The notes: a model not told the origin generated them from the sequence alone. 37,006 bases of DNA from Chitinophagaceae bacterium (GCA_947375185.1 CANCEU010000025.1:1-37006), one strand, 5' to 3'; numbered from the stretch's first letter, positions 1-11,258 are shown. A program made the numbers and translations.

Positions 1-3000
1 TCCGTGTGTTTAAGGAAAATTTTCCTATCACGGATACGAGAAACATTTTCGTTTTAGAATTCTTGGATTATTTTATCGATCCACCACGTTACACTATTGA
101 TGAGTGTATGGAGCGTGGATTAACATATGCTGTTCCATTAAAAGCTAAATTAAGATTAAGCTGTAATGATGAAGAGCACGTTGATTTCCAAACAATCGTG
201 CAGGATGTATTCTTAGGAAACATTCCTTACATGACTCCAAGAGGAACCTTTGTGATTAATGGTGCTGAGCGCGTTGTCGTTTCTCAGTTACATCGTTCAC
301 CAGGTGTATTCTTTGGTCAATCAACTCATCCAAACGGAACTAAAATTTATTCTGCTCGTGTAATTCCTTTCAAAGGAGCATGGATGGAATTTGCTACAGA
401 TATTAACAACGTGATGTATGCTTACATCGATCGTAAGAAAAAATTCCCTGTAACAACTTTATTACGTTCAATTGGTTTTGAAACTGATAAAGATATCTTG
501 GAATTATTTGGTATGGCTGATGAAGTAAAAGCAGACAAAAAAACTTTATCAAATCATATTGACAAAAAATTAGCAGCTCGTGTTTTAAGAACATGGGTTG
601 AAGATTTCGTTGATGAAGATACTGGTGAAGTAGTAAGCATCGAAAGAAATGAAATTGTTTTAGAGCGTGATACTGTATTAGACGAAAATGCAGTGAACTT
701 GATTGTTGAAATGGGCGTTAAGAGCGTATTCATTCAAAAAGAAGACGTTGGTGGCGACTATGCAATTATCTACAACACATTAAACAAGGATACTTCTAAC
801 TCTGAGTTAGAAGCGGTTCAACATATTTACAAGCAGTTACGTGGTGCAGATGCTCCAGATAACGAGACTGCTCGTGGTATCATTGACAAATTATTCTTCT
901 CTGACAAACGTTATGATTTAGGTGAAGTTGGTCGTTATAAAATCAACAAAAAATTAGGTCATGACTTAACGCAAGAAAAGAAAGTATTGACTAAAAATGA
1001 TATCATTGAAATCATTAAGTACTTAGTTCGTTTAACCAATCAAAAGGCGGAGATTGACGATATTGATCATTTGAGCAATCGTCGTATTCGTACTGTAGGT
1101 GAGCAATTGTATGCTCAATTCGGTGTTGGTTTAGCGCGTATGGCGCGTACTATCCGTGAGCGTATGAATGTACGTGATAACGAGGTATTTACTCCAGTTG
1201 ATTTGATCAATGCGAGAACATTATCTTCTGTTATCAATTCATTCTTCGGAACTTCTCAGTTATCTCAATTCTTAGACCAAACAAACCCATTGAGTGAAAT
1301 CACGCACAAGCGTCGTGTTTCCGCACTTGGACCCGGCGGTTTAAGTCGTGAGCGTGCTGGTTTCGAGGTACGTGACGTACACTATTCTCACTACGGTCGT
1401 CTTTGTACAATTGAAACACCTGAAGGACCAAACATTGGTTTGATTTCTACTTTGTGTGTACACGCAAAGATCAACGATATGGGCTTTATTGAAACTCCAT
1501 ACCGTAAAGTAGAGAATGGTAAAGTAAACTTAAAAACATTAACTTATTTAAGTGCTGAGGAAGAGGATAGTGCAAGAATTGCGCAGTCTAATTCTCCGTT
1601 AAATGAGAAAGGTGAATTTGAATTGGAAAAAGTAGTATCTCGTGAAACAGGTGACTTCCCAATTTTAGATAAAGCAGATGTTCAATATATGGACGTTGCT
1701 CCAAACCAAATTGTTGGTTTGAGTGCGTCTTTAATTCCTTTCTTAGAACACGATGATGCCAACCGTGCGTTGATGGGATCAAACATGCAACGTCAAGCGG
1801 TTCCATTAATTCGTCCAGAAGTGCCTATCGTAGGAACTGGCTTAGAAGGAAAAGCTGCTCGTGATGCAAGAATTCAAATTCATGCTGAAGGAGATGGTGT
1901 TATTGAATTCGTTGATGCAAACGAAATTCATGTTCGTTACAATCGTAATGAAATGGATCGTTTAGTAAGCTTTAACGAAGACTTAATTGTTTATAAATTA
2001 ACTAAGTTCATAAAAACCAACCAATCAACTTGTATCAACTTAACGCCTTCTGTGAAGAAAGGTCAAAAAGTTAAAAAAGGAGATTTCTTAACGGAAGGTT
2101 ATGCAACTCAAGGTGGTGAAATTGCATTAGGACGTAACTTACAAGTAGCGTTCATGCCATGGAAAGGATACAACTTTGAGGATGCGATTGTAATTAGTGA
2201 AAGAGTTGTACGTGAAGATTTATTTACATCAATTCACATTGATGAATATGAATTAGAAGTACGTGATACTAAATTAGGAGAAGAAGAATTAACTTCTGAC
2301 ATTCCTAACGTATCAGAAGAAGCAACAAAAGATCTGGACGAACATGGTATCATAAGAATTGGTGCTGCTGTGAAAGAAGGAGATATTTTGATTGGTAAAA
2401 TCACTCCAAAAGGGGAATCAGATCCAACACCAGAAGAAAAATTATTGCGCGCCATCTTTGGTGACAAAGCAGGTGATGCAAAAGATGCTTCTTTGAAAGC
2501 AGCTAATGGAACAGAAGGTGTTGTTATCGATAAGAAATTATTCCAACGTGCTAAGAAAGATAAGAGTGGTAAGGTTCGTGAAAAAGCAATGTTAGATAAA
2601 GTTGAAAAACAACATGAAGAAAATGAAACTTCATTAAAAGATTTGTTAATTGAAAAGTTACAAACTTTATTAAAGGATCATACAACTCCAGGTGTAGTTA
2701 ACAATTTTGGTGAAACATTAATTTCAAAAGGAAGTAAATTCAATGCTAAAAATTTAGTTGCGATTGACTACCAAAATGTGAACCCATTAGGATGGACTGG
2801 CGATAAAAAAACTGACGATTTAATCAATGTTTTATTACACAACTATAGCATTAAATACAACGAAGAATTAGGTCGTTACAAGCGTGAGAAATTCAATATT
2901 TCAATCGGTGATGAATTACCTGCAGGTGTATTGAAATTAGCTAAAGTATACTTAGCTGTTAAGCGTAAGTTGAAAGTGGGTGATAAGATGGCGGGTCGTC

Positions 3001-3653
3001 ACGGTAACAAAGGTATTGTTGCTAAAATAGTTCGTCAAGAGGATATGCCATTTATGGAAGACGGTACTCCAGTAGATATCGTATTGAACCCATTGGGTGT
3101 ACCTTCTCGTATGAACTTAGGACAGATCTATGAAACAATCTTAGGTTGGACAGGTAAGAAGTTAGGCGTGAAGTTTGCTACACCAATATTTGATGGTGCA
3201 AGCACACAACAAATCGAAGATTTGTGTGATGAAGCAGGCATTCCAAATAACGGACATACTTACTTATATGATGGTGAAACTGGAGATAGATTTGACCAAA
3301 AAACATCAGTGGGTGTGATCTATATGATCAAATTACACCACATGGTGGATGATAAGATGCACGCGCGTTCTATCGGACCATACAGTTTGATTACTCAACA
3401 ACCATTGGGCGGTAAAGCTCAGTTTGGTGGTCAACGTTTTGGTGAGATGGAGGTTTGGGCATTGGAGGCATATGGTGCATCTAATATCTTACAAGAATTA
3501 TTGACACTTAAATCAGATGATATCATTGGCCGTGCTAAAACGTACGAGGCAATTGTTAAAGGAGAAAACATTCCTAAAGCAGGTATCCCTGAATCTTTCA
3601 ATGTATTAGTACATGAATTGAGAGGCTTAGGATTAGATTTAAAATTTGATTAA
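1..3653 (+). CDS. rpoB: DNA-directed RNA polymerase beta subunit, 5'-truncated by window edge
   Basis: This is the catalytic beta subunit of RNA polymerase. The reading frame is open from base 3 and the first codons (R-V-F-K-E-N-F-P-I) match the interior of RpoB, so the GTG at base 6 is not the real start; about 50 N-terminal residues probably lie upstream (inferred from usual Bacteroidota RpoB length of about 1270). The rifampicin-binding region is at about 1245-1325 ([20 protein letters not shown] followed by R-V-S-A-L). The residues equivalent to E. coli Q513, D516, H526, R529 and S531 are all unmutated, so no rifampicin-resistance substitution is seen there. The nucleic-acid contacting motif [12 protein letters not shown] is near 2980. 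Arginine is mostly CGT and leucine mostly TTA, as in a highly expressed gene. It is followed by rpoC in the usual order. Confidence 0.98.
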   Translation, partial: RVFKENFPITDTRNIFVLEFLDYFIDPPRYTIDECMERGLTYAVPLKAKLRLSCNDEEHVDFQTIVQDVFLGNIPYMTPRGTFVINGAERVVVSQLHRSPGVFFGQSTHPNGTKIYSARVIPFKGAWMEFATDINNVMYAYIDRKKKFPVTTLLRSIGFETDKDILELFGMADEVKADKKTLSNHIDKKLAARVLRTWVEDFVDEDTGEVVSIERNEIVLERDTVLDENAVNLIVEMGVKSVFIQKEDVGGDYAIIYNTLNKDTSNSELEAVQHIYKQLRGADAPDNETARGIIDKLFFSDKRYDLGEVGRYKINKKLGHDLTQEKKVLTKNDIIEIIKYLVRLTNQKAEIDDIDHLSNRRIRTVGEQLYAQFGVGLARMARTIRERMNVRDNEVFTPVDLINARTLSSVINSFFGTSQLSQFLDQTNPLSEITHKRRVSALGPGGLSRERAGFEVRDVHYSHYGRLCTIETPEGPNIGLISTLCVHAKINDMGFIETPYRKVENGKVNLKTLTYLSAEEEDSARIAQSNSPLNEKGEFELEKVVSRETGDFPILDKADVQYMDVAPNQIVGLSASLIPFLEHDDANRALMGSNMQRQAVPLIRPEVPIVGTGLEGKAARDARIQIHAEGDGVIEFVDANEIHVRYNRNEMDRLVSFNEDLIVYKLTKFIKTNQSTCINLTPSVKKGQKVKKGDFLTEGYATQGGEIALGRNLQVAFMPWKGYNFEDAIVISERVVREDLFTSIHIDEYELEVRDTKLGEEELTSDIPNVSEEATKDLDEHGIIRIGAAVKEGDILIGKITPKGESDPTPEEKLLRAIFGDKAGDAKDASLKAANGTEGVVIDKKLFQRAKKDKSGKVREKAMLDKVEKQHEENETSLKDLLIEKLQTLLKDHTTPGVVNNFGETLISKGSKFNAKNLVAIDYQNVNPLGWTGDKKTDDLINVLLHNYSIKYNEELGRYKREKFNISIGDELPAGVLKLAKVYLAVKRKLKVGDKMAGRHGNKGIVAKIVRQEDMPFMEDGTPVDIVLNPLGVPSRMNLGQIYETILGWTGKKLGVKFATPIFDGASTQQIEDLCDEAGIPNNGHTYLYDGETGDRFDQKTSVGVIYMIKLHHMVDDKMHARSIGPYSLITQQPLGGKAQFGGQRFGEMEVWALEAYGASNILQELLTLKSDDIIGRAKTYEAIVKGENIPKAGIPESFNVLVHELRGLGLDLKFD

Positions 3654-3700
3654 TTTTTGTAACAGAAATAATCATCGACTAACACCAAATTCTTAAATAA

Positions 3701-3724
3701 TGTTCCGGTGTAAAAGCCGGAACA
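3701..3724 (+). promoter_or_regulatory. Perfect hairpin in the rpoB-rpoC intercistronic gap
   Basis: TGTTCCGG at 3701-3708 pairs exactly with CCGGAACA at 3717-3724, leaving an 8-nt loop. The stem ends 15 nt before the rpoC ATG. No T-run follows, so it does not look like an intrinsic terminator. An RNA processing, stability or translation-control element is possible. An alternative weaker pairing of ACACC (3682-3686) with GGTGT (3707-3711) would compete with it. Confidence 0.55.
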
Positions 3725-3739
3725 AAATGAATAAATAAT

Positions 3740-6700
3740 ATGGCATTCAAAAAAGAGAATAGACAACGTCCAGCTTTTTCGCAAATCACGATTAGTTTGG
3801 CATCTCCAGATAGCATTTTGGAGAGAAGCTTTGGAGAAGTGTTGAAACCAGAAACCATTAACTACCGTACGTATAAGCCGGAGCGTGATGGTCTTTTCTG
3901 TGAGCGTATTTTTGGTCCAGTAAAGGACTATGAATGTGCTTGTGGAAAGTACAAGCGTATCCGTTATAAGGGTATCGTTTGTGATCGTTGTGGTGTGGAA
4001 GTAACAGAGAAAAAAGTACGTCGTGAGCGTATGGGTCACATCAAATTGGTGGTGCCTGTCGTACACATTTGGTACTTTAAATCTTTACCAAACAAGATTG
4101 GGTATTTATTAGGAATGAGTTCTAAGAAATTAGAAACCATTATATATTACGAGCGTTATGTAGTTATCCAAAAGGGTATCAAAGAAGATATGAAAGTGGG
4201 TGACTTATTAACTGAGGAAGAGTACTTAGATTTATTAGATACTTTACCTAAAGACAATCAATACTTACCTGATGATGATCCGCAAAAATTTGTTGCTAAA
4301 ATGGGAGCAGATGCGGTGCATGATTTATTAGGTTTATTAGATTTAGACGAATTAAGTTTCTCTTTACGTAATCAAGCTGCAAATGAAACTTCTCAACAAA
4401 GAAAAGCAGATGCATTAAAGCGTTTGAGTGTTGTTGAATCTTTCCGTGAAGCAAAAACACATATCACTAACCAACCAGAGTGGATGGTGATGAAATATAT
4501 TCCAGTTATTCCTCCAGAATTACGTCCATTGGTGCCTTTAGATGGTGGCCGTTTTGCGTCTTCTGATTTGAATGACTTATATCGTCGTGTAATTATTCGT
4601 AACAACCGTTTAAAGCGTTTGTTGGAAATTAAAGCACCTGAAGTAATCTTACGTAATGAAAAACGTATGTTACAAGAAGCTATCGATTCTTTATTCGATA
4701 ACTCTCGTAAATCAAATGCAGTAAAAGCGGAAGGTGGACGTGCTTTAAAATCTTTATCTGATGTATTGAAAGGTAAGCAAGGTCGTTTCCGTCAAAACTT
4801 ATTAGGTAAGCGTGTGGATTATTCTGGACGTTCGGTAATCGTTGTAGGACCTGAATTAAAAATGCACGAGTGCGGATTGCCTAAGGATATGGCTGCGGAA
4901 TTATTCAAGCCATTTATTATTCGTAAATTAATTGAAAGAGGTATCGTTAAAACAGTGAAGTCAGCTAAGAAATTAGTAGATAAAAAAGAAGCTGTAATTT
5001 GGGATATCTTAGAAAATATTTTGAAAGGACATCCAGTAATGTTAAACCGTGCCCCAACACTGCACCGTTTATCAATACAAGCTTTCCAACCTAAATTGGT
5101 GGAAGGTAAAGCGATTCAATTACACCCATTAGTTACCTCAGCGTTTAACGCCGATTTCGATGGTGACCAAATGGCGGTGCACGTTCCATTAAGCCATGCT
5201 GCTATCTTGGAAGCACAGTTATTGATGTTGTCATCTCATAACATCTTGAACCCACAAAATGGTACGCCAATCACCCTTCCTTCTCAGGACATGGTGTTAG
5301 GTTTATACTACATTACAAAGGGTAAAAAATCAATGGGTGATTTAGTCGTAAGAGGTGAGGGCAAAGCGTTCTACAACTTAGACGAGGTAATCATTGCTTA
5401 CAATGAAAATATCATTGACTTACATGCAAACATTCGTGTTAAAACAAATGTGCGTGAAGGTGGTGTATTGGTAAATAAATTAATCGAAACTACAGTTGGT
5501 CGTGTATTGTTTAATCAACATACTCCAAAAGCAGTAGGTTTCGTAAATCAATTGTTGACTAAGAAATCTTTAAGAGATATCATTGGTGACATTATTAAAA
5601 TCACTGACGTTCCTACAACCGCTAAATTCTTAGATGATATTAAAACATTAGGATTTAGAATGGCGTTCCGTGGTGGTTTATCATTTAACGTAAATGACTT
5701 AGTTGTTCCTGAAGCAAGACACCAATTATTGGAAAATGCGAAAGTAGAAGTAGAGGAAGTTTGGGAAAACTACAACATGGGTCTTATTACAAACAACGAG
5801 CGTTATAACCAAGTTATTGATATCTGGGGTCGTGTGGATACAAGAATTACAGATACTTTAATTCGTGAAATGGCTACTGATAAGCAAGGTTTCAACTCAG
5901 TTTACATGATGTTGGATTCTGGAGCGAGAGGTAGTAAAACACAGGTTAAGCAGTTGGTAGGTATTCGTGGATTGATGGCTAAACCTCGTAAGAGTGGTAG
6001 TACAGGATCAGAGGTAATTGAAAATCCAATCTTATCTAACTTTAAAGGTGGATTGAATGTATTGGATTACTTTATCTCAACACATGGTGCGCGTAAAGGT
6101 CTTGCGGATACAGCGTTAAAAACTGCGGATGCGGGTTACTTAACACGTCGTTTAGTAGACGTTTCTCAAGACGTTGTAATCTCTGAAGAGGATTGTGGAA
6201 CTTTACGTGGTATTGCAACAAGTGCATTAAAAGACAACGAAGATGTTATTGAACCATTAGCAGATAGAATTGAAGGACGTACTTCATTACATGATGTATT
6301 TAATCCAATCACAAACGAATTAATCGTTGCTGCTGGTGAAGAAATTACAATTGACGAAGCACGTGCTATAGAAGATGCAGGAATTGAAACAGTTGAAATT
6401 CGTTCTGTATTAACTTGCGAAAGCAAGCGTGGTGTTTGTGTTAAATGTTATGGTAGAAACTTAGCAACTGGATATATCACACAAAAAGGAGATGCTGTTG
6501 GTATTATCGCTGCACAATCAATTGGTGAGCCAGGTACTCAGTTGACATTACGTACTTTCCACGTGGGTGGTGTTGCCGGTTCTTCTTCAGTTGAATCTAG
6601 CTTAAATGCTAAGTTTGATGGTACTATCCAATTCGATGGTTTACGTACTGTTGAAACTTTAAATAACGAAGGCAATAAAGTAAAAGTGGTAATTGGCCGT

Positions 6701-8026
6701 ACAGGTGAGGTAAGAATTATGGACGTGAAAAACGATCGCCTAATGATTACTAATAACGTTCCTTATGGTGCAATTTTAGCTGTTAAAGATGGTGCACAAG
6801 TTAAAAAAGGTGATGTGATTTGTACTTGGGATCCATTCAACAACGTTATCGTTGCTGAGCAAAATGGTAAAATCAAGTTTGAGAATATTAATGAAGGATT
6901 CACTTATCGTGATGAAGCCGATGAGCAAACAGGTCACCGTGAAAAAGTGGTTATTGAATCTAAGGACAAAACAAGAATCCCTACAATTATCTTAGAAGGT
7001 GGAAAAGACAACAAGCATTATAACTTACCAGTAGGTTCTCACATTGTTATCGAAGAAGGTGTAGAAGTGAAAGCAGGTCATGTGTTGGTTAAAATTCCAA
7101 GAGTATTAGGTAAGTTAAAGGATATCACAGGAGGTTTACCTCGTGTAACTGAATTATTCGAAGCAAGAAATCCAGGTAACCCTGCGATTGTTTGTGAGAT
7201 TGATGGTATCGTAGCATTTGGTAATATCAAGCGTGGTAACCGTGAAATAGTTGTTGAATCTAAAGATGGTATGGTTAAAAAGTACTTAGTACCATTAACA
7301 CGTCAAATCTTAGTACAAGACAGCGACTTCGTAAAAGCAGGTTCTCCATTATCTGATGGTCAAATTGCTCCAGCTGATATCTTAGCAATTAGAGGTCCTT
7401 ACGCTGTTCAAGAATATGTTGTAAATGAAATTCAAGAGGTTTATCGTTTACAAGGTGTAAGAATCAATGACAAGCATATTGAAGTAATTGTGCGTCAAAT
7501 GATGAAGAAAGTAGAAATCGTAGATGCTGGAGATACCAAATTCTTAGAGGAAGACTTAGAAGATCGTTTTGACTTTATCGATGAAAATGACAGAATATTT
7601 GACAAGAAAGTAGTTACAGAAGCAGGAGAAAGTACTAAATTAAAAGCTGGACAAATTGTTACTGTTCGTGAATTAAGAGAAGAGAATTCTATCTTAAGAC
7701 GTAACGATAAAAAGTTAGTAGAAGTTCGTGATGCGAAACCAGCTACTGCTCGTCCAGTGTTATTAGGTATTACAAAAGCTTCATTGGGTGTACAAAGCTG
7801 GATCTCAGCTGCGTCATTCCAAGAAACTACAAAAGTATTGAGCCAAGCCGCAATTCAAGGCAAGGTTGATATGATGTTAGGCTTGAAAGAGAACGTAATC
7901 ACAGGTCATTTAATCCCTGCAGGTACTGGTCAAAAAGAATTCGAGAAATTGATCGTAGGAAGCAAGGAAGAGTATGAAGTGTTGGCTACATCTCGCGAAG
8001 CAATGAGCTTTGATGACGAAGATTAA
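3740..8026 (+). CDS. rpoC: DNA-directed RNA polymerase beta' subunit
   Basis: This is the RNA polymerase beta' subunit, 1428 residues, the normal length for Bacteroidota. The N-terminal zinc ribbon is visible as C-A-C-G-K-Y and, further on, C-D-R-C-G. The absolutely conserved catalytic loop NADFDGD is at residues 470-476, with the Mg-binding aspartates at 472, 474 and 476. The second zinc site lies in the C-terminal half (C-G-T-L-R-G, then [11 protein letters not shown]). The bridge/trigger-helix region with the motif [18 protein letters not shown] follows soon after. The ATG at 3740 is the only sensible start and has no Shine-Dalgarno sequence. It sits 86 nt after rpoB, and is presumably cotranscribed with it; an intrinsic terminator follows 21 nt after the stop codon. 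Confidence 0.99.
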   Translation: MAFKKENRQRPAFSQITISLASPDSILERSFGEVLKPETINYRTYKPERDGLFCERIFGPVKDYECACGKYKRIRYKGIVCDRCGVEVTEKKVRRERMGHIKLVVPVVHIWYFKSLPNKIGYLLGMSSKKLETIIYYERYVVIQKGIKEDMKVGDLLTEEEYLDLLDTLPKDNQYLPDDDPQKFVAKMGADAVHDLLGLLDLDELSFSLRNQAANETSQQRKADALKRLSVVESFREAKTHITNQPEWMVMKYIPVIPPELRPLVPLDGGRFASSDLNDLYRRVIIRNNRLKRLLEIKAPEVILRNEKRMLQEAIDSLFDNSRKSNAVKAEGGRALKSLSDVLKGKQGRFRQNLLGKRVDYSGRSVIVVGPELKMHECGLPKDMAAELFKPFIIRKLIERGIVKTVKSAKKLVDKKEAVIWDILENILKGHPVMLNRAPTLHRLSIQAFQPKLVEGKAIQLHPLVTSAFNADFDGDQMAVHVPLSHAAILEAQLLMLSSHNILNPQNGTPITLPSQDMVLGLYYITKGKKSMGDLVVRGEGKAFYNLDEVIIAYNENIIDLHANIRVKTNVREGGVLVNKLIETTVGRVLFNQHTPKAVGFVNQLLTKKSLRDIIGDIIKITDVPTTAKFLDDIKTLGFRMAFRGGLSFNVNDLVVPEARHQLLENAKVEVEEVWENYNMGLITNNERYNQVIDIWGRVDTRITDTLIREMATDKQGFNSVYMMLDSGARGSKTQVKQLVGIRGLMAKPRKSGSTGSEVIENPILSNFKGGLNVLDYFISTHGARKGLADTALKTADAGYLTRRLVDVSQDVVISEEDCGTLRGIATSALKDNEDVIEPLADRIEGRTSLHDVFNPITNELIVAAGEEITIDEARAIEDAGIETVEIRSVLTCESKRGVCVKCYGRNLATGYITQKGDAVGIIAAQSIGEPGTQLTLRTFHVGGVAGSSSVESSLNAKFDGTIQFDGLRTVETLNNEGNKVKVVIGRTGEVRIMDVKNDRLMITNNVPYGAILAVKDGAQVKKGDVICTWDPFNNVIVAEQNGKIKFENINEGFTYRDEADEQTGHREKVVIESKDKTRIPTIILEGGKDNKHYNLPVGSHIVIEEGVEVKAGHVLVKIPRVLGKLKDITGGLPRVTELFEARNPGNPAIVCEIDGIVAFGNIKRGNREIVVESKDGMVKKYLVPLTRQILVQDSDFVKAGSPLSDGQIAPADILAIRGPYAVQEYVVNEIQEVYRLQGVRINDKHIEVIVRQMMKKVEIVDAGDTKFLEEDLEDRFDFIDENDRIFDKKVVTEAGESTKLKAGQIVTVRELREENSILRRNDKKLVEVRDAKPATARPVLLGITKASLGVQSWISAASFQETTKVLSQAAIQGKVDMMLGLKENVITGHLIPAGTGQKEFEKLIVGSKEEYEVLATSREAMSFDDED

Positions 8027-8047
8027 TACACTTTAGTATAAAATGTT

Positions 8048-8083
8048 AAAAAGCAGGAAGTAGTAATATTTCCTGCTTTTTTT
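8048..8083 (+). terminator. Rho-independent terminator of the rpoBC operon
   Basis: AAAAAGCAGGAA (8048-8059) pairs perfectly with TTCCTGCTTTTT (8070-8081) around a 10-nt loop, and the 3' arm runs into a T-tract ending at 8083. It starts 21 nt after the rpoC stop codon. The arms with their A and T runs could work in both directions, but the next gene points the same way. Confidence 0.93.
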
Positions 8084-8098
8084 ATGCATTTTTTATTC

Positions 8099-8117
8099 GT
8101 AAAATTTAGAATTTTAC
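8099..8117. promoter_or_regulatory. Perfect inverted repeat upstream of the OmpH-like gene
   Basis: GTAAAATT (8099-8106) and AATTTTAC (8110-8117) form a perfect 8-bp dyad with a 3-nt spacer. It directly precedes a near-match to the Bacteroidota -7 box (TAATTTTA, 8119-8126, one mismatch to TAnnTTTG). The position suits a repressor or activator site, but the AT-rich context makes chance matches easier. Confidence 0.35.
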
Positions 8118-8127
8118 CTAATTTTAT

Positions 8128-8154
8128 GTGCACCGAAATAATAGTAAGTGCACC
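8128..8154. repeat. Direct repeat GTGCACC, 20-bp period, in the OmpH-like gene leader
   Basis: GTGCACC occurs at 8128-8134 and again at 8148-8154, exactly 20 bp apart (about two helical turns), in an otherwise AT-rich spacer. Each copy contains the palindrome GTGCAC. The 20-bp phasing places both copies on one face of the DNA, as in a two-site operator. No regulator is identified. Confidence 0.4.
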
Positions 8155-8176
8155 ATTTTTTATTTAATTAATTATA

Positions 8177-8752
8177 ATGAAATCATTTTCTTGGATCGTA
8201 AATGGATTATTAGCAATAGCTATTGTTGTGTTGTTTGTTTTGCATTTTAATGCCAATAGTATTCCATCAAAGTCATCTATTAGTGATAAGGGTGGAGTGA
8301 AAATTGCTTACTTCGAAATTGACTCTATCCAAAATAGTTATGAGTTTTTTAAAGAGGTTAAATCTTCATTACAAGTAAAGGATATGGAGAATACCAAACA
8401 GTTGACAAATTTAAAAAACGAATACATTTCTAAGTATCAAGATTTACAGAAAAATGCACAATTTTTATCACAAGCCGAAGTTGCAAGTCGTCAACAGGAT
8501 TTAGTAAAAGCCGAAAAAAATTACACAAGCAAAGAGCAACAATTGTCACAAGAGTTACAAGAGGAAAGTTTTAAAAGATTGCAGGAAGTAAAAAAGAAAA
8601 TCGAAGTATTTTTAGCAAACTATAATAAAAATAAACAGTTCGCATTTATATTGTCAAGTAATGCTGATTTAATGTATTACAAGGATACTACTTACGATAT
8701 CACATCGGATATCATTAAAGGGCTGAACGCAGATTACAAGACAAAAAAATAA
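8177..8752 (+). CDS. OmpH/Skp family periplasmic chaperone-like protein
   Basis: The 191-residue product begins with an uncleaved-anchor or signal-like segment (residues 7-24, WIVNGLLAIAIVVLFVLH) and then carries the OmpH/Skp signature: a short beta strand (KIAYFEIDSI, about 42-51) followed by a long charged, heptad-like helical region (about 60-145) rich in Lys, Glu and Gln, and a closing strand segment (FAFILSSNADLMYYKD). Proteins of this family hold unfolded outer-membrane proteins in the periplasm. The lack of a clear AxA cleavage site suggests it may stay membrane-anchored, which differs from soluble E. coli Skp. It is isolated between two terminators and so is probably a single-gene transcript. 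It is not next to bamA, so an exact Skp role is inferred. Confidence 0.8.
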   Translation: MKSFSWIVNGLLAIAIVVLFVLHFNANSIPSKSSISDKGGVKIAYFEIDSIQNSYEFFKEVKSSLQVKDMENTKQLTNLKNEYISKYQDLQKNAQFLSQAEVASRQQDLVKAEKNYTSKEQQLSQELQEESFKRLQEVKKKIEVFLANYNKNKQFAFILSSNADLMYYKDTTYDITSDIIKGLNADYKTKK

Positions 8753-8760
8753 TATTCTTC

Positions 8761-8789
8761 AATCCCGTTTTTATAACGGGATTTTTTTT
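8761..8789 (+). terminator. Rho-independent terminator after the OmpH-like gene
   Basis: AATCCCGTT (8761-8769) pairs perfectly with AACGGGATT (8775-8783) around a 5-nt loop, followed by T residues to 8789. It lies 8 nt after the stop codon. Confidence 0.93.
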
Positions 8790-8821
8790 AACTTACTATT
8801 ACTATAAATATTAATTCAACT

Positions 8822-10246
8822 ATGTCAACAACAGAAAATACCGGATTTAAACCAACCTTAGGCGCTTTTGATGCAACAATGATTGTTGCAGGCAGTATGA
8901 TTGGTTCGGGAATCTTTATTGTAAGTGCCGATATTACCCGCAATGTGGGTTCGGCTGGATGGTTAGTTGCTGTTTGGTTACTTACAGGTTTTATGACACT
9001 TACTGCAGCTTTAAGTTATGGTGAGTTAAGCGCTATGTTCCCAAAAGCAGGAGGACAGTATGTATATTTAAAAGAGTCTTATAATCCTTTATTGGGATTC
9101 TTATATGGGTGGAGTTTTTTCTCCGTGATTCAAACGGGTACGATTGCTGCTGTTGGTGTTGCATTCAGTAAATTTGCCGGTTATTTTTTCCCTTCATTGG
9201 AAATGACAGATGCTAATATTTTATTTCATATTGGCTTTCTAAAAGTGTATCCAGCACAATTGTTATCTATAGCCATCATCATACTTTTGACTTTCATAAA
9301 TACGAAAGGAGTGCAAGGGGGTAAGTTGATACAAACTACATTTACAGTTACAAAGTTGGCATCGCTATTTGGATTGATTGGTTTTGGTTTTTTATTAGCA
9401 TCTAAAGCAAGTATCTGGAATGCGAATTGGCAGGATGCTTGGTCAATGAAGCATATAGCAACTGATGGGGCTACTACGCCTATTTTTGGAGTAGCTATTT
9501 TAGGTGCTATTGCAGCTAGTATGGTAGGCTCCATATTTAGTAGTGATGCATGGAATAATGTAACTTTTATTGCCGGCGAGATAAAAAATCCAAAGCGAAA
9601 TATTGGATTGAGTTTATTTTTAGGAACATTAATTGTAACGGTAATTTACATTTCAGCAAACCTGATGTATTTAAGTGTACTTCCTTTACATGAAATTGCC
9701 AATGCCCCTGCAGATAGAGTAGCTGTAGCTGCCTCAAATGTTATTTTTGGAAACATTGGCACTTATGTGATTGCGGTGATGATTATGATTTCCACTTTTG
9801 GATGTAATAACGGATTGATATTGGCGGGTGCTAGGGTTTATTATACGATGGCACAGGATGGATTGTTCTTTAAAAAAGCAGGTACCTTAAATAAAAATGC
9901 AGTGCCAGAATGGGCTTTATGGGCACAATGTGTTGTGGCCGCTTTATTATGCTTAAGTGGAAAGTATGGTGACCTTTTGGACATGGTATCATTTATCGTG
10001 GTGATATTTTATATTTTAACTATTATTGGCATCTTTATCCTTCGTAAAAAGCGTCCCGAAATGGAACGTCCATACAAAGCATTTGGATATCCAATTTTGC
10101 CGGCAATTTATATATTGATGGGAACTGCTTTTTGTGTGTTATTGATTATTTACAAGCCTAATTTTACCTGGCCTGGTTTAATTATCACACTCATTGGTAT
10201 ACCTTTGTACTATATCGCATTGCGTAATAAAAAATCGGAAGGATAG
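8822..10246 (+). CDS. APC-superfamily amino acid permease
   Basis: A 474-residue membrane protein with about 12 hydrophobic helices. The N-terminal signature is plain: IVAGSMIGSGIFIVSADI (helix 1 with its unwound G-S-G-I-F substrate-binding stretch), then helix 2 and the YGELSAMFPKAGGQYVYLKE motif typical of the LAT/SteT-like amino acid transporter branch. It would import or exchange amino acids across the inner membrane, but the substrate cannot be read from the sequence. The C-terminus has the usual LRKKRPEMERPYKAFGYP loop before the last two helices. The start ATG lies 32 nt after the upstream terminator; I found no consensus -7 box in that gap. The next gene starts 2 nt after its stop, so it heads a probable three-gene operon with the heptose kinase and ispD. 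Confidence 0.93.
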   Translation: MSTTENTGFKPTLGAFDATMIVAGSMIGSGIFIVSADITRNVGSAGWLVAVWLLTGFMTLTAALSYGELSAMFPKAGGQYVYLKESYNPLLGFLYGWSFFSVIQTGTIAAVGVAFSKFAGYFFPSLEMTDANILFHIGFLKVYPAQLLSIAIIILLTFINTKGVQGGKLIQTTFTVTKLASLFGLIGFGFLLASKASIWNANWQDAWSMKHIATDGATTPIFGVAILGAIAASMVGSIFSSDAWNNVTFIAGEIKNPKRNIGLSLFLGTLIVTVIYISANLMYLSVLPLHEIANAPADRVAVAASNVIFGNIGTYVIAVMIMISTFGCNNGLILAGARVYYTMAQDGLFFKKAGTLNKNAVPEWALWAQCVVAALLCLSGKYGDLLDMVSFIVVIFYILTIIGIFILRKKRPEMERPYKAFGYPILPAIYILMGTAFCVLLIIYKPNFTWPGLIITLIGIPLYYIALRNKKSEG

Positions 10247-10248
10247 TT

Positions 10249-11250
10249 ATGATGGATCAACAAGCATATGAGGCATTATTTGGATCTTTTAACCATACTA
10301 AAATTGGGGTGGTTGGTGACATTATGTTGGATACTTATTGGTGGGGTTCGGTGGATCGTATATCACCAGAAGCACCTGTGCCCATTGTGTCATTACAAAG
10401 AAAAGAAACGCGTGTAGGAGGTGCTGCAAACGTGGCATTAAATTTACGTGCCTTAGGAGCGCCTACCACTTTGTTTGCAGTCATAGGTAAAGATACCGAA
10501 GGGGAGGAGCTAGGTAGATTATTGAAAGCCGAAGGGATTAATACCAATTATATTCATGAAAGTGATACGCGTGTGACCACTAATAAAGTGCGTGTGATGG
10601 GTCGTAATCAGCAAATGATGCGTTTGGATCATGAGCATACAAATGATATTAGTGACATAGAATCCGAAAAGCTTCTCGCTAATTTTTATTCATATGTTGA
10701 TGCAGAGAAGCCTTCTTTAATCATTTTGGAAGATTATAATAAAGGAGTACTCACAAAAAAAGTAATTACAGCGGTTATTGAATATTGTAATAAAAAAGGA
10801 ATTCCTACTGCAGTAGATCCAAAGCAAAAAAACTTTTTGGCTTACCAAGGTTGTACCATCTTTAAACCTAATTTAAAAGAAGTAAAAGAAGGATTAAAAA
10901 TTGAGATACCTACAATTAATAGTGAAAGTTTAACAAAGGTACATGAAGCGTTACAAGCTTATTTGCAGCATGCAATTTCATTTATTACGCTATCTGAACA
11001 TGGTGTGTATTTTGGGAACAAATCAACACATAAATTGATCCCTACGCACATTCGGAATATTGCCGATGTAAGTGGGGCAGGAGATACGGTGATAGCAGTT
11101 GCGAGCTTAACTTATGCAAGTACAAGCAATATGGAATTAGCTGCAGAGTTAGCTAATATTGCAGGAGGGTTAGTTTGTGAGTTAGTAGGGACTGCGCCTA
11201 TTAATAAAGAAAGTTTAGCAGCAGAAGTAAAAAAGTTATTGGTTAAATAA
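10249..11250 (+). CDS. rfaE1: D-glycero-beta-D-manno-heptose-7-phosphate kinase (RfaE domain I only)
   Basis: This 333-residue PfkB-family kinase phosphorylates D-glycero-D-manno-heptose 7-phosphate at C1, a step toward ADP-heptose for the LPS core. The N-terminal half has KIGVVGDIMLDTYWWGSVDR, then I-S-P-E-A-P-V-P, the family fingerprint of HldE/RfaE domain I, followed by R-V-G-G-A-A-N-V-A. The ATP-site and catalytic base motif is V-S-G-A-G-D-T near the C-terminus, with the base Asp at residue 279. Unlike the bifunctional E. coli HldE (about 477 residues), no adenylyltransferase domain follows; the frame ends normally after the kinase. A separate rfaE2 must exist elsewhere if the pathway is complete. 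Two ATGs occur in tandem at the start. It follows the permease by 2 nt and precedes ispD by 8 nt. Confidence 0.9.
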   Translation: MMDQQAYEALFGSFNHTKIGVVGDIMLDTYWWGSVDRISPEAPVPIVSLQRKETRVGGAANVALNLRALGAPTTLFAVIGKDTEGEELGRLLKAEGINTNYIHESDTRVTTNKVRVMGRNQQMMRLDHEHTNDISDIESEKLLANFYSYVDAEKPSLIILEDYNKGVLTKKVITAVIEYCNKKGIPTAVDPKQKNFLAYQGCTIFKPNLKEVKEGLKIEIPTINSESLTKVHEALQAYLQHAISFITLSEHGVYFGNKSTHKLIPTHIRNIADVSGAGDTVIAVASLTYASTSNMELAAELANIAGGLVCELVGTAPINKESLAAEVKKLLVK

Positions 11251-11258
11251 TCATAAAT

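Noticed and set aside
6..3653. GTG at base 6 as the start of rpoB
   Set aside because: The frame is open upstream to the window edge and the first residues belong to the interior of RpoB, so the gene is truncated by the window.
3701..3724. Intercistronic hairpin as an intrinsic terminator
   Set aside because: No T-run follows the stem, and rpoC must be transcribed through it.
3650..4066. 138-codon minus-strand frame over the rpoB-rpoC junction
   Set aside because: It is antisense to the conserved zinc-ribbon region of rpoC, has Thr/Phe-rich composition typical of a shadow frame and no recognisable domain.
9226..9534. 102-codon minus-strand frame inside the permease gene
   Set aside because: It lies wholly antisense to conserved transmembrane segments and has no signal, motif or promoter of its own.
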